Assembly: GCA_028671895.1 (NCBI GenBank)
Contig: CM053810.1
Coordinates: 32,591,501-32,655,500, forward strand
DNA from: Oenanthe sinensis
Taxonomy: Eukaryota > Streptophyta > Magnoliopsida > Apiales > Apiaceae
Direction: 5' to 3'
Length of the DNA: 64,000 bases
The notes under the pieces were generated by a model, which was given only the letters and a program-made list of their open reading frames with translations, searched no databases and had not been told where the DNA came from. Position 1 is the stretch's first letter, and the number at the start of each line of letters is the position of its first letter. Positions 24,500 to 35,749 of the stretch are shown one piece after another. Both the position numbers and the translations under genes were made by a program.

Positions 24500-27400
24500 T
24501 TACATATTTAACATACCTAACTCACCTACCAGTCTGAGAAAGGTAGATTCATCAAGTGGTTTGGTTAATATGTCTGTAATTTGTCTGTCAGTTAAAATAT
24601 AATGAAGTGTCATAGTACCATTTTCAACATGTTCCCTAATAAAATGATACCAGACATTAATGTGCTTTGTTCTGGAATGTTGGACTGGATTCTCTGCAAT
24701 TTTAATAGTACTAGTATTGTCACAATACATAAGAATATTTGAGAAAGTTAGTCCATAATCAAGTAACTAATTTCTCATCCACAGAATCTGAGCACAGCAA
24801 CTTCCAGTTGCTATGTATTCAGCCTCAACTATTGAGGTTGAAACTGTTTGTTGTTTCTTGCTAAACCAAGAAATTTACATATTGGCATTAACCTGTTGTG
24901 CTTTTCCTGTCCACTTTGCATCCTGCATAGTCAGAGTCTGAATAACTAATTAGTGAAAAATATGACTCTTTAGGATACCAAAGTCTAAGTGTTTGTGCAC
25001 CCTTGAGATATCTGAAAATTATTTTTACAGCTAACAAATGTGATTCTCTTGGGTCAGCCTGAAATCTAGCACACAATCATGTTGCAAACATTATATCTGG
25101 TCTACTTACAGTTAAGTATAACAATGAGTCAATCATACCTCTATAGCTAGTGTTGTTAACATTCTTACCCTTTGGCTCAGAGTCTAGCTAAGTGGTTGTT
25201 GACATGGGAGTTTTGGCAGTTGCACAGTCTTACATATCAAACTTCTTCAATATGTATTTCACATACTTTGATTGATTGATGAAAATTCCATCATCATTCT
25301 ATTTAACTTGAAGTCCCAAAAAGAAGTTCAATTCTCCCATCATGCTCATTTCATAATTTGACTGCATTAATTTGCTAAACTTTTCACAGAGTTTTTCATT
25401 AGTAGAACCAAATATAATATCATCAATATAAATTTGGACAAGTAAAATATGACCTTTATGTTTTCTAATAAATAGAGTTTTGTCAATGGTACCTCTTATG
25501 AATTCATTTTCAAGAAGAAATTTTGATAGATTTTCATACCATGCTCTAGGTGCTTGCTTCAATCCATATAATGCCTTGTCTAACCTGTAAACATGATCAG
25601 GAAACTTTGGATCAATAAATCTAGGTGGTTCCTCCATATAGACTTCTTCTTCCAATTTCCCATTCAAGAAGGCACTTTTCACATCCATTTGGTACACCTT
25701 GAATTTTGAATGGGCTGCAAATGGAAGAATCATTCTAATAGCTTCCAAACTTGCTATTGGTGTAAATGTTTCATCATAATCAATTCCTTCTTCCTGGAAG
25801 TATCCTTTTGCAACTAGCCTTGCTTTGTTTCTAATCACAGTCATCAAGCTTTTTTCTGAACACCCATTTGGCTCCAATAGTTGATCTATCTCTGGGTCTT
25901 GGTACAAGTTTCCCCACTTTATTTCTCTTAAATTCATTCAATTCTTCTTGCATTGCAATGATCCAATCAGGGTCTTGTAATGCTTCCTCAACTTTCTTAG
26001 ATTCATTCTTTGAGAGAAAACAACTATAAGGACATTCATTTTGAGTGGCTGCTCTAGTTTGTATACCACTCTCAGGATCCCCAATTATCAAATCAGGAGT
26101 GTGATCCCTTGTGCATTTTTTAGCTAGTGGAAGATTGGTTCTTGAACTTGAAGTTCCCCCTAAATCATTGGCATTTCCTGTGTGTGAGTGAAAATCAAAT
26201 GAAGAGGCTCCCCCTGAATTGTTTGTCTCTGAGAAGGATTCAGAGTTCCTTGATCCAGACCCTGAAGAGTTAGACTCTGAAAAACTTGATTCTGTCTGTT
26301 TAGACTCTGTCTGGGTAGACTCTGAAGAGTTAGACTCTGAAATATTTGGAGTTGAATTTTCTGGCTCCCCCTCAGAGTGTGCAGGATTCTGTGTTGTTTC
26401 AGGAGTTATTTGAATCCCTTCAACCTCATCATCTTCATCTATCTCAAAACTTCTCAAATTTTCAAATTCCAATGTTGTAGACTCTGATTCATCCTGCAAT
26501 CCTATAATTTTTTTGTCATCATATGCAACATGAATAGATTTCATAATAATTCTGGTTCTGAGATTAAATACTCTAAATGCCTTTGTGTTTGATGCATATC
26601 TAAGAAAAATTGATTCATCAGCCTTGGGTTTAAATTTGCCTAGATTTTCTGGATGTACCTTTAGTACAAAACACTTGCATTCAAATATTTGAAAATGCTT
26701 CACACTTGGCTTCTTGTTCTTTACCATCTTATATGGAGTCATTCCATGCATATTAATCAATGTACAATTTTGAGTGAAACATGTTGTACTTACTGCCTTA
26801 GCCCAAAAAAATACTGGTAGTTTAGACTCTGCCAACATTGTTCTGACAGCTTCTATGAATGTTCTATTCTTTCTCTCCACAATTCTATTTTGTTGGGGTG
26901 TTCCTAGTGCAGAGAATTGTTGAGTAATTCCCTTTGATTCACAATATTCCTCCAGGGTTGCATTCTAGAATTCAATACCATTATCACTTCTTAGAACTCT
27001 AATGTTTTCTTTGATTTTGTTTCCAGAAAAATTATATGGTCTATTGTGTATTGGGAAGCTTCATCCTTTGAATGTAGAAAGAAAACCCATGTGAATCTTG
27101 TAAAATCATTTACAATGACAAGAGCATATTTCTTTTTGTTAATTGACATCACATTTACTGGACCAAATAAATCAAGATGTAATAAATAAAAGGGTTCATA
27201 AATTGTATTTAATGTCTTGCTCTTGAAGGATATTTTCTTTTGCTTTCTAAGTTGACATGCTTCCCAAAGTCCATCTTGCACAAAATCGACCTGTGGTAAT
27301 CCTCTCACAAGATTCTGTTTAACCAACTTGTTGAGTGTTTTGAAGTTGATATGTAAAAATTTCTTGTGCCATTTCCATCTTTATTCAGTCGAGGCCTTGC

Positions 27401-27791
27401 TGTATAAACATGTGACTTCATTTTAAATACAATCTTCCAGGCAGGCTTCATATATGTTACCATGTTTGTGTCCTTTGAAAACCAAAATGTCTGTTTCTTT
27501 GTGAGTTACAAGACACTCTTTGTTGTCAAAGCCAGTATGGTAACCTTTATCTCCAAGTTGACTAATGCTTATTAGGTTGTGCTTTAAGCCATCAACTAGA
27601 GCTACTTCTTCAATGGTGACATTTCCAAGTACAATCTTGCCATATCCCAGTGTTTGTCCTTTGTTACCATCTCCAAAGGATACTTCTGGGCCAGCCATCT
27701 CCACAAAGTCTGTAAGCAGGGATTTCTTTCCAGTCATGTGTCCTGAGCAACCACTGTCCAAGATTAGGGTTACTTTCTTTTCCCTAGTTCC
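24500..27791 (-). pseudogene. pol: Element C pol, broken
   Basis: Protease lies at 27770-27430 with an intact DSG (LILDSGCSGHMTGK). The pre-integrase and integrase part runs from 27400 to 26700 and includes long frames (27326-26991; 26880 onward with VERKN-type sequence). The Ser/Glu-rich linker at 26400-26150 (ESTQTESKQTESSFSESN) is largely made of the family word. RT runs from 26000 to 25250 (KARLVAKGYFQEEGIDYD, QMDVKSAFLNGKLE, YIDD near 25410). RNase H runs from 25080 to 24500, ending in TDILTKPLDE. Breaks include a stop before the pre-integrase frame, a frameshift at about 25840-25940 between RT pieces, and stops around 25300-25080. It is inactive but the best preserved of the three Sirevirus pols. 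Confidence 0.9.
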
Positions 27792-27820
27792 CTGCATACA
27801 TAAAACAACTAGTTAGATGT
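27789..27820 (-). promoter_or_regulatory. 3'-splice-site-like sequence at element C gag/pol junction
   Basis: On the minus strand a CTAAC branch-point-like sequence overlaps the gag stop TAG (27811-27809). It is followed by TTGTTTTATGTATGCAG|GG with the AG at 27793-27792, 17 nt after the stop. The protease frame follows in another frame. Splicing function is inferred. Confidence 0.42.
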
Positions 27821-30119
27821 TTTGGGGATCCAAACAGTTTTGGATCCTTTTCTACTAACTTTGGGTGAAACAGGTTTAGAGTTCTTCACTTTTGTCTTAC
27901 CTGTCTCCTTTGTTGCTTTAGACTCTGGTGGAGTCTTGATAGTGGCATACCAACTTTTATCAATAGAAGATTTTAGCTCATAAAATTTGTAATATAAATC
28001 ATGATAATCTCTACACATATAAATAGAATGAAATATGCTTCCACAGTGATAACAAGGCTTTTGTGGAATGTAGTGACTTTTCAGAGTCTGTGAAGGAATA
28101 GACTCTGATTTCTTCTCAATTTTTGCTTTACAGTCTAGACCTAAATGGTTGTTTTTACCACGTCTGTAACACTTCTTTCTAGGAGCATTAGTATCTTTTT
28201 GATAGTTATTGGCCTTGTTAATTCCTTCCTTACCATTCCTATTTCTCCTAGTTTTGGTAGACTCTGGTAAATTCTCTAGCCTTTCTTTTAACTTGGACTT
28301 AGACAAGTATCCTATGTTAATGATTTTCTTAGTTTTATTTACTCCTGTTTCATCTGCCTTTTTATCAATAACAGGAGGAATATTGATAGATGAGTTTATG
28401 ATTTCTTGAGGCAAATCATTCTTTAATTCAGAAGTCACAAACTTAACAGGGATAAAGGCACTTTTGTCCTTAGTCTTATCAATTTGACTAGCTTCATCAA
28501 TGTTATCACTCTCAACAATAGGTCTTTTGCATTGACTCTTGTCATAGCCTTGACCAGCAGTTTCACACACATGTTGATTATTGAGAATTTCCTGAACTTT
28601 TCTTCTAGAGTCTGTCCAGACTCTGAACTTAAGTCTCTCTTCCTCTAGTTTTCTCTTAACAGAGTCAAAGGCTTTCAAGATTTCAGTGTAGTTGTGACTA
28701 TATTTCTCAGAATCCTTCTTGTATTGTTCCATTAATTTTACCTCAGACTCTAAATGATCATTCCTATTTGTCAAGGTTAACTTTTCTTCTCTTAACCTTT
28801 TACTTTCACTAGTGAGAGATCTACAGTTTATCATTATTTTATTAACCTCACTTTGTACAATTTGTACACCATCAGAGTCTAAATTAAGTAAGGATTTAGG
28901 AGTGAAGATTGATACCTAATTCTTAGGAGATGAGGGTTCTTTGGGAGATTGTGAATTTCTTGAGGAGGTTGCCATCAATGCTAGATTTTCATAGTCAATT
29001 TCATCCTCTGAGCTTGAATCTTCCCAATCCTTTCCTGTTGATAGAACTGCTTTCCCTTTTCCTTGAATTTTTAACTTTTTGCATTCACTAGCAAAGTGCC
29101 CGAATATTCCACAGTTGAAACACTTGACCTTTGCTTTGTCAAGTTTGATTATAGTACTCTTTCTCTTCTCAACCTTCTCATCTTCCTTCTTAAATGATGG
29201 CCTCTTGCTAAATTTGCTAGTTCTTTTGTTAAATTTCATTCTTTTGAATTTTTTGCAAACATAGCCATCATTTGACTTAGATCAATCTCTTCATCAGAAT
29301 CAGAGTCTGTTTCAGTAGACTCTAACTCCTTAACAGCTTTACCCTTCTTCCATAAATCCTTGATTCTTGCTTCCATGGGTTGTTCATATTGTTCTTTCTC
29401 ATACTCCATTAAGAGTGCCACAGATTTTGTCTTTACAGATTTTTTATTCTTCTTCTGTTGCATCTCTAAATCATATGTCTTGAGTCTGCCATACAATTCT
29501 TCTAGAGTTATGTCATCTAAATCTCTAGCTTCCTTTATGGCTGTTGTTTTGTTATCCCACTCTTCAGGAAGAGCTCTCAGAAACTTAGTCTTTGTATCTT
29601 CAGAATCATAAACCTTACCAAGCATAGCCATCTCATTCAAGAGTTTTGTAAACCTATCATACATCTCAGTAATAGATTCTCCAGATTTAGCTTCGAAATA
29701 TTCATACTCCTTAATTAGCAAAGACCTAGCATTCTTCATGTCATCGTTAGTCCCATGACAGTGCACTTCAAGTTTTGTCCAATCTCCATAGCAGTTTTGT
29801 ATGATATAACACAATTTGTAAGGATATAATCCAAACTGTTAAAGAGAATGTTTTTGACCTTAGCCTCTTTAAGGACATTCTCCTTGTCTTCTCTTTTCTA
29901 TTCAGCCTTTGGCTTTTCAATGAAGTGTTCTTCAGTTACTTTACCTTCATCAATGATTTGAGGCACTAGGTTTAAGGGCCCATAGGGTCCTTCATAAATT
30001 CTTTCAAGATAGTCAGGGTTTGTAGCCTCTAGATGGTGCAACATCTTAACCTTCCAGTGGTTGAACTCGTTTCTCTTAAGCATAGGAATCTTAGAATTGT
30101 CATCTTTGTTTCAAGACAT
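27809..30119 (-). pseudogene. gag: Element C gag, broken
   Basis: The start ATG is at 30119-30117 and is followed by a stop at codon 3 (TGA, probably a changed TGG). The N-terminal gag domain reads on at 30083-29898 and 29814-29236 (AKSGESITEMYDRFTKLLNEM). A zinc knuckle is at about 29135-29090 (CFNCGIFGHFASEC). A long coiled-coil frame covers 28834-27809 and includes two more Cys/His clusters (CYRRGKNNHLGLDC, where the second Cys is Arg, and CYHCGSIFHSIYMC). The end is VWIPKTSN and TAG. Only a few breaks separate the pieces. Confidence 0.87.
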
Positions 30120-30142
30120 CTTTGATCGATTTTAAACATTAT

Positions 30143-30154
30143 GCTCTGATACCA
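30143..30154 (-). other. Primer binding site of element C
   Basis: On the minus strand it reads TGGTATCAGAGC, the complement of the plant initiator tRNA-Met 3' end without mismatch. It is two bases inside the 5' LTR. Confidence 0.95.
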
Positions 30155-30156
30155 AT

Positions 30157-30937
30157 TTTTTTCCTAGTTGCACAAGTAAAAGGGAGGGTTGAATACTTGT
30201 GTGTTTTTTCTGCCTGATTAAAATCAACTCAATAAGAATTAAATATTTGAATAAAGAACAAAGATGAAACACAAAGATATGAATAACAAATGTTTGTTTT
30301 ATTGATTATAAAAATAAACTCTCCTAAGGTGTACACAAACTCTAGCAGCTTCTCTGTGTTTCTCACAACAACTCTATCTATCTCTATGCTCTTAAAAACT
30401 TCATCTAATTTTTCACACTTTTCAATTAGGTTACATAGAATGTTTATATAGAGAGCTGCCTATCAACAAATAACAGAAAAAAAAATTACAAATAGGAATA
30501 TAATTCCTAATTATTAGTTTACAGTTTCCTTCTGTAATTCTCTTTCCTTCCTATAACATATCTGCAATATATTTGGCTTTAGCTTCGAAGACTTCCCTTT
30601 GTTGTGATCATCTTCCAAATTCAGCTTTGACTTCATAGACTCTGAAATCTTCAGACTCTGCCAGACTATAGACTCTGATAGTCTATAGACTCTGATCATT
30701 TGTAGACTCTAACAAATTGTAGACTCAGATAGTCTATAGACTCTGATCATCTCTCAAACTCTGATCTTCATCTAGACTCTGGTATCACTTTCTACAGAAA
30801 TTCTTCTAAGTATAAGAATGTTGACTAACTAGACTCTGATTATAAAATTTCAGAGACTAGAAAGACTTATTACAAATAATTTATTCTAACTCCTGTTCTA
30901 GTCTTTTATAAATCATCAAATGAATATATTCCTAACA
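30157..30937 (-). mobile_element. Element C 5' LTR
   Basis: This 781-bp LTR matches 18260-19036 closely. Its inner terminus reads TTTTTTCC where the other copy has TGTTTTCC, and it ends CCTAACA. A cluster of TAGACTCTGA words lies at 30635-30845. The TATA box is TATATAAAC on the minus strand at 30450-30442. Confidence 0.93.
30442..30450 (-). promoter_or_regulatory. TATA box in element C 5' LTR
   Basis: TATATAAAC on the minus strand is identical at the same place in the 3' LTR. It would start the genomic RNA of C about 30 bp downstream, defining the U3/R boundary near 30410. Confidence 0.6.
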
Positions 30938-31611
30938 CAATCGAGTACTTTTTTGAAATTTCTTCGAGAAGTCATGGTGATCGACTTCTCGATTGAGTAC
31001 AAGTTGTGACTTCTCGATTAGTCCCTGAATGGCTTACTTCTCGATGTCTAGACTTCTAGATCACATACTATATTTGATGACTTCTCGATTAGATTAGTCT
31101 TCTCGAATGATCACTTAAAATTGAGACTTCTCGATTGGTTCAACTTTATCATTTCTCGAATGCTTCTTTGGTTGACTTCTCGAATTGATTTACTGGACTT
31201 CTCGAATGGTACTTTTTCACACTACTCGATTAACTTCAACATCCTAACTTCTCGAATGGGCACTTCTCGATCGAATACTGAGCCAATGAGCATTTTGAGA
31301 CTTCTCGACTAGTTGCACATTTGACTTCTCGATTGTTCTGACTTTTCGAATGATTTGTTTGCCTTAGAAGAATTTTCAGACTGCATTTTTTATTCTTCAA
31401 ATAGCCTTCTTTGTCTAGTTGCATGATTCAACTTGAATCTTCTAACAGACTTTATTCTTTGACTTTAAATAACATCTTGGAAATACAATTTAATCACACT
31501 TCTAACTGCAATAATACATTGAATTATCTAAGTCATTAATATATTACAGAAGTACAAAAATGTTACAGGAAGACAAATAATTACATATAGTAGGCTTGAT
31601 TTGGTCCAACA
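30938..31611 (-). mobile_element. Element B 5' LTR, outer part
   Basis: This continues the B 5' LTR after element C. The first 200 bp match 7109-7303, and the remainder to AACA at 31611 is present only here. At 30960-31350 it carries about 20 copies of CTTCTCGA-type words. In element orientation the LTR starts TGTTGGACCAAATC at 31611. Confidence 0.87.
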
Positions 31612-31823
31612 CAATCGATGACTTGGAATTTAAGGGGTCCATGTCATCAATCGACTAGTACAAAATCTAGTCATTGATTACTTATTTTATCAATCGATTA
31701 ACACATACATTCTTGTATGTATAACAGTCAATTACCAAAATTGGTAATTTCTACTTTTTATTTTTCCTCCAACGGTCGATTAAGTTCTATTTTGAGTAAG
31801 AAATTGATTGGGAACTCAATAAA

Positions 31824-31832
31824 TATAAATAG
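31824..31832 (+). promoter_or_regulatory. TATA box ahead of element A env-like gene
   Basis: TATAAATAG is a canonical plant TATA sequence. It lies 198 bp before the ATG at 32022, followed by a pyrimidine-rich leader (CTTTGTCTCTTTCTCTATCTG). B and C have TATA boxes in the equivalent place. That it starts a separate mRNA is inference. Confidence 0.5.
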
Positions 31833-32021
31833 TGAGATTAAAACATCTTTTAATTCTTACTTGTAATTTTACTAACGATTTCTTTGTCTCTTTCTCTATC
31901 TGAATCTATGAACTCAATCTCTAACCCTTTCTATTTGAACTCAATTTTCTCTCAATTTCTAAGTACTCAATCTTCTTAATATCTTCAAAGCTTTTATTCT
32001 CTTAATCTTCTACTCAAAGAA

Positions 32022-34192
32022 ATGGAATCTTTATCCAAGAAAGTATCACAAGCCGGTTTCATCTACGAGCAAAATAATTTTGTGGCTTGCACTGTGGTTG
32101 AAGAGGCTTCAAGGGAATTTCTTCCATTGATGCAATTCCTGGGAACGTGCAAGGTACAAAAGGTGTTGAAGGAAGGACCAACTATAATCTGCAATCTGGT
32201 TGAAGAGTTTTGGACCTCTACAGAAGTTGCTGATGACTTCTCAAGCATCAAATGCAACTACAAAGGACAAAAGTATATTCTTACTACTTTAATTTTAAAT
32301 GAATATTTAGATTTGCCTGTTATTAATAATGATAATGTACCCAGTGAATCAGATATTAGAAACATGCTTAGGGATGTTAATTATGCAAGTCCAAACTTTA
32401 ATTTAGGACATATAGTTAGAAAACATCTTAGGAGAGAATGGTCTTATTTCTTTGATTCTATAATAAAATGCTTTAGTGGTAAAATTAGTAATTTTGATGC
32501 TATAACATCTAGCATGCAACAAATAGCATATAGTGTCTTCTTTGACAAATATCATGATTTTTATTAACCACTTTGTCAGAGAAATTAAGATATGCAGGGA
32601 AACTAAAACTCTTTAGTGTTGGACTCAAAACAAGAGATTTTTCAAGGGCCTGGTAAGAATTAATCTCTACAATGAGGTGGAATTAATCTACCCTGAATTT
32701 GTTAATATATTTATTTCTACCCTACCTTCCTCCAATCACCAAACTTCTTTGCCTTCTGTGGCTATGGAGAGTGTTAGCAATGACCCCACCCCTTGTACCC
32801 AAGCCACACAACTTATTTCAAAATCCAAATCTAAAATGCCAACCTCAACAGGTTCCCAAAAATCTGTAGTTGTAAAATCAAAGAAAAGAAAAACATATGT
32901 TGTGGTAGATAGATTAGATGAGGATGCAGGTGGTGAGGGAACTGGGGAACATCAAAGAACCTAGATGAATAAGGAGAGTGAGAGTGTGAAACCTAAGCCA
33001 AGCCACTCCATAGTTTCTCAAAAGACTGTGGATATTAATAAGGAAAATACCACATCTCTATTGGCATCATCCCAAAAGGATGGTAATATTGAAAAGATCC
33101 CATAACCAGGGGCACAGAACCAAGAAGGGGACACACCCTGCACAAGCCAAAATCCCAAAATCATATAAAAGGAGAAATAAAAGAGTCATATTTGCACATG
33201 GGGGAACACACCCTGCAAAATCACAGGAAACTGTGATGGAGCCTTCTCAAAGTTAGTTTGATACATCTCATGTAAATGATGAAATGCAGCCTCATTCTCT
33301 CTCAATTCCAATTCCTTCTATTCTTCTTTCCTCATCTCATCAAATTTCTTCAGAAAATATTCTGATAGATATTCAGACATTTTCAAATTCTCCTTGTTTG
33401 TTATTCAAGGAGAAGCCAACACTTTCTCTTGAATCTTATTCGTAGGAAATTCATGATTCCATCACACATATCATTTCAAATGTCATTTCCTCAAATGTTT
33501 CTACTCTATTAATTGATGATCCTTCATCAATTGATATTTACCCATCGACTAATAAGCCATCGATCGATACTCAAGATCAATCGATGGGTATGCATCAATC
33601 GATGGATATCCTAAACACTTCGACTGATAATTTCTATACATCAATTGATACTCAATCAATTGATGTTGCATAAACACTCTTAGGATTAAGTGAGTTGAGT
33701 GAGAAGCAGGATTATAACTTGGAAAAAGGAGAGGGAGTGAGTGAGGTCATTCCTATTTCTTCTAGGAATGAGAGTGAAACACATGAGGGCACCACCTTAG
33801 AAGTTAAACATGATATGAGTTAGGGAGAAGTGAGATTCCAAGATGAGATCCTGATGCAAAATAGAGAGATGCGTGAGAGAGATAAAACAATTCTGTTATT
33901 CGCACAGGATTTGGAAAATGAATTAATGTCTGAAGAAGAAGTAGTAAAGGAGATAGGGGGAGTCTATAATGAAGAAGCAAGTGAGAGTGGAATTAACAAG
34001 GAAACTGACGATGTAGAGGTTGATGTTGGAGAATTGGATCCAAGTAACTTCATTCATCTTGATCCAAGATATCAGGATTTAGCTACTTTATCCAACAGAA
34101 ATGCAGAGCAAATTCTAGGAATTGAGCACATTGAGAAAATGACTAGGAATCTGAAGGAAATCATTGCCAATACAACAGATAGATGTTATATG
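32022..34192 (+). pseudogene. Element A env-like third gene, broken and interrupted by element D
   Basis: The start ATG at 32022 opens a 181-codon frame (MESLSKKVSQAGFIYEQNN) to 32567. It holds the core RREWSYFFDSIIKCFSGK and NFDAI near 32430-32500, which aligns with the C and B third genes. A Lys/Ser-rich piece at 32677-32964 is followed by stops. From 33500 to 33670 Ser-Ile-Asp codons made of the ATCGATTGAT word dominate. An acidic, coiled-coil-like frame at 33830-34192 (NREMRERDKTILLFAQDLENE) is cut by the LTR of D. The function is unknown. The leader 31740-32021 has no other gene. Confidence 0.75.
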
Positions 34193-35736
34193 TGTTAGTG
34201 TAGGTGCCCTAGAGGCAATACAATAGACCTTTATGTCATTTGATTATTCAATAAACGTATTTATTATGACTTTAATTACTGCGATATATTTGTTAGCATA
34301 ATAAATGTCCTTAGAATCATGATACACATTGTATAGTTTAGTACATGACTTGAACTTGAGATTATATAATAGATCATATTCTTAAATGTCCCTAGTCGAG
34401 TATTATTATTATAGGACAATAATAATACATAAATAGACTAGTATGTTGTTTGACTGATAACCACATCTCATTGGTTATAAGTATGGGGATACTAAAGTCA
34501 AAACATAGGTACATATAGGAGTACATGATACTGGACAGACCCACAGTGAGATTCTTCATGTTTAATAAAGTCATAAGAAAGACTCACAGTGATAATGGTG
34601 TAATGATCCTTTGACTTGAGATCATTATATTTCTATACGAGGATTAATATACTTTGACTACATTAAAAGTTACCTTTGACCGGGTGATGATAAAAGTGGA
34701 CATCGGGTATATCATGAGTCGTATGAGAAATATGAATGATAGATAAAGGATTTAACCCTCCTATAATTAGGAGAGATATTATTGGCCTCTTGATTGAGTG
34801 AGACTATAAAATGCATGGTCGTGCTCAAATAATGATTTGTTTTCATAGTCTACTCATGGATCAAGTAAACCCGGATTAAATGTTGTAGAGGATGACTAAA
34901 TACATGTCTCGAGTTTAATCTATAATATATATGGTTAAAGGGATTATATTACACTGAAACATTAATCACGAAAGGTTTTATCGAATCACGATTTAATTAT
35001 TATTTAATTGGATAGCAATGATGTATTACTAGATACCGCTCATTGTTTATAATTTTATTGGAGAATAAAATTATTGCTAATTAAATAATAGCCTATAGGG
35101 TCACACACATAGAGTACTTAAAGGAATAATTAATTTAAATTATAGATTTAAATTAATTGATGATTATTTGAATTTTATTATATTAATTAAGTGAGACTTA
35201 ATTAATTGAAATAATATAAATTCGAATTTGAATTCTGCCATTAATAATTAAGTGTGACTTAGTTATTAATTAAATAATAAAATTCGGTTTTATTATTTAA
35301 TCCTAAACCTACATGGGTTAGGCTTTGCTGTTATGGGTTGCTATTATGGGCCTATTAACCAACCATTATAAATAGATAATGTAGGATTAATAAGGATTTA
35401 CGTTTTTGAGAAAAACAAAACCCTAGCAGCAGCAAAGGCAGAGAGAAAAGGCAGAATTCGAAATCATCAAAGGAGGCTAGTACATCCATTCCGTAATCAA
35501 GATCGTGAGACGTTCTTGAAGGTGCTCGTGTGGATACCATAGAGGTGTTTTCGAGAGGAAGACACAAGTCGTGAAAGCTATGATCTCCGTTGAGTTCGTG
35601 AAAGTCAAGACCAAGTAAAGGTATGATTCCGTTTCACAATAATCAGTCCGCTTATACATGATCATGCGTTTAGGGTTCCGAAATTTTCGTTATATTTACG
35701 TTTAATCCGCTGCGTTTTATGCCTCGGAACCCAACA
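34193..35736 (+). mobile_element. Element D 5' LTR
   Basis: This LTR of 1544 bp runs from TGTTAGTGTAGG to CCCAACA, giving TGTT/AACA ends. Its right two thirds match 1-911. A TATA box TATAAATAG lies at 35367-35375, and a likely leader with AAACCCTAGCAGC follows. The left end is set by the TG next to the interrupted A reading frame. Confidence 0.88.
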
Positions 35737-35737
35737 A

Positions 35738-35749
35738 TGGCATCAAAGC
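35738..35749 (+). other. Primer binding site of element D
   Basis: TGGCATCAAAGC differs at two positions from the initiator tRNA-Met complement (TGGTATCAGAGC). It begins two bases after the LTR end. Confidence 0.8.

Larger units (their letters stand above)
18260..30937 (-). mobile_element. Element C, complete Sirevirus-type Ty1/copia
   Basis: This minus-strand element of 12.7 kb has both LTRs, a perfect primer site and a polypurine tract. It is inserted in the 5' LTR of B: the B sequence stops at AGAACAGTA (18259) and resumes at GAGTACTTTT (30943). The presumed 5-bp duplication is CAGTA on the left and CAATC on the right, so two of five bases differ. Internal genes in order are gag, pol and env-like, all with stops or frameshifts. 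The word TAGACTCTGA and its reverse complement are scattered over the whole element. Confidence 0.9.
6495..31611 (-). mobile_element. Element B, Sirevirus-type Ty1/copia (contains element C)
   Basis: This is a minus-strand Sirevirus bounded by TGTT...AACA and the 5-bp duplication CAATC. In its own orientation it reads 5' LTR (31611-30938 plus 18259-17701, split by element C), primer site (17698-17687), gag, pol, env-like gene and a truncated 3' LTR (7303-6495). Without C it is about 12.4 kb. The two LTRs differ by many substitutions and by indels, and all three genes are broken, so it is an old insertion. Confidence 0.88.
31612..34192 (+). mobile_element. Element A, right segment (spacer and env-like gene)
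   Basis: This continues element A after B. It begins with the duplicated CAATC and more ATCGATT-type words (31612-31740), then a promoter-like leader and the third gene, until element D starts at 34193. The remainder of A, including its 3' LTR, is not in the window. Confidence 0.85.

Noticed and set aside
1..35736. LTRs 1-911 and 34193-35736 as the two ends of one element
   Set aside because: The interval holds a Sirevirus (A) with other elements in it, not element D internal sequence. D has its own primer site and gag-pol to the right of 35736.
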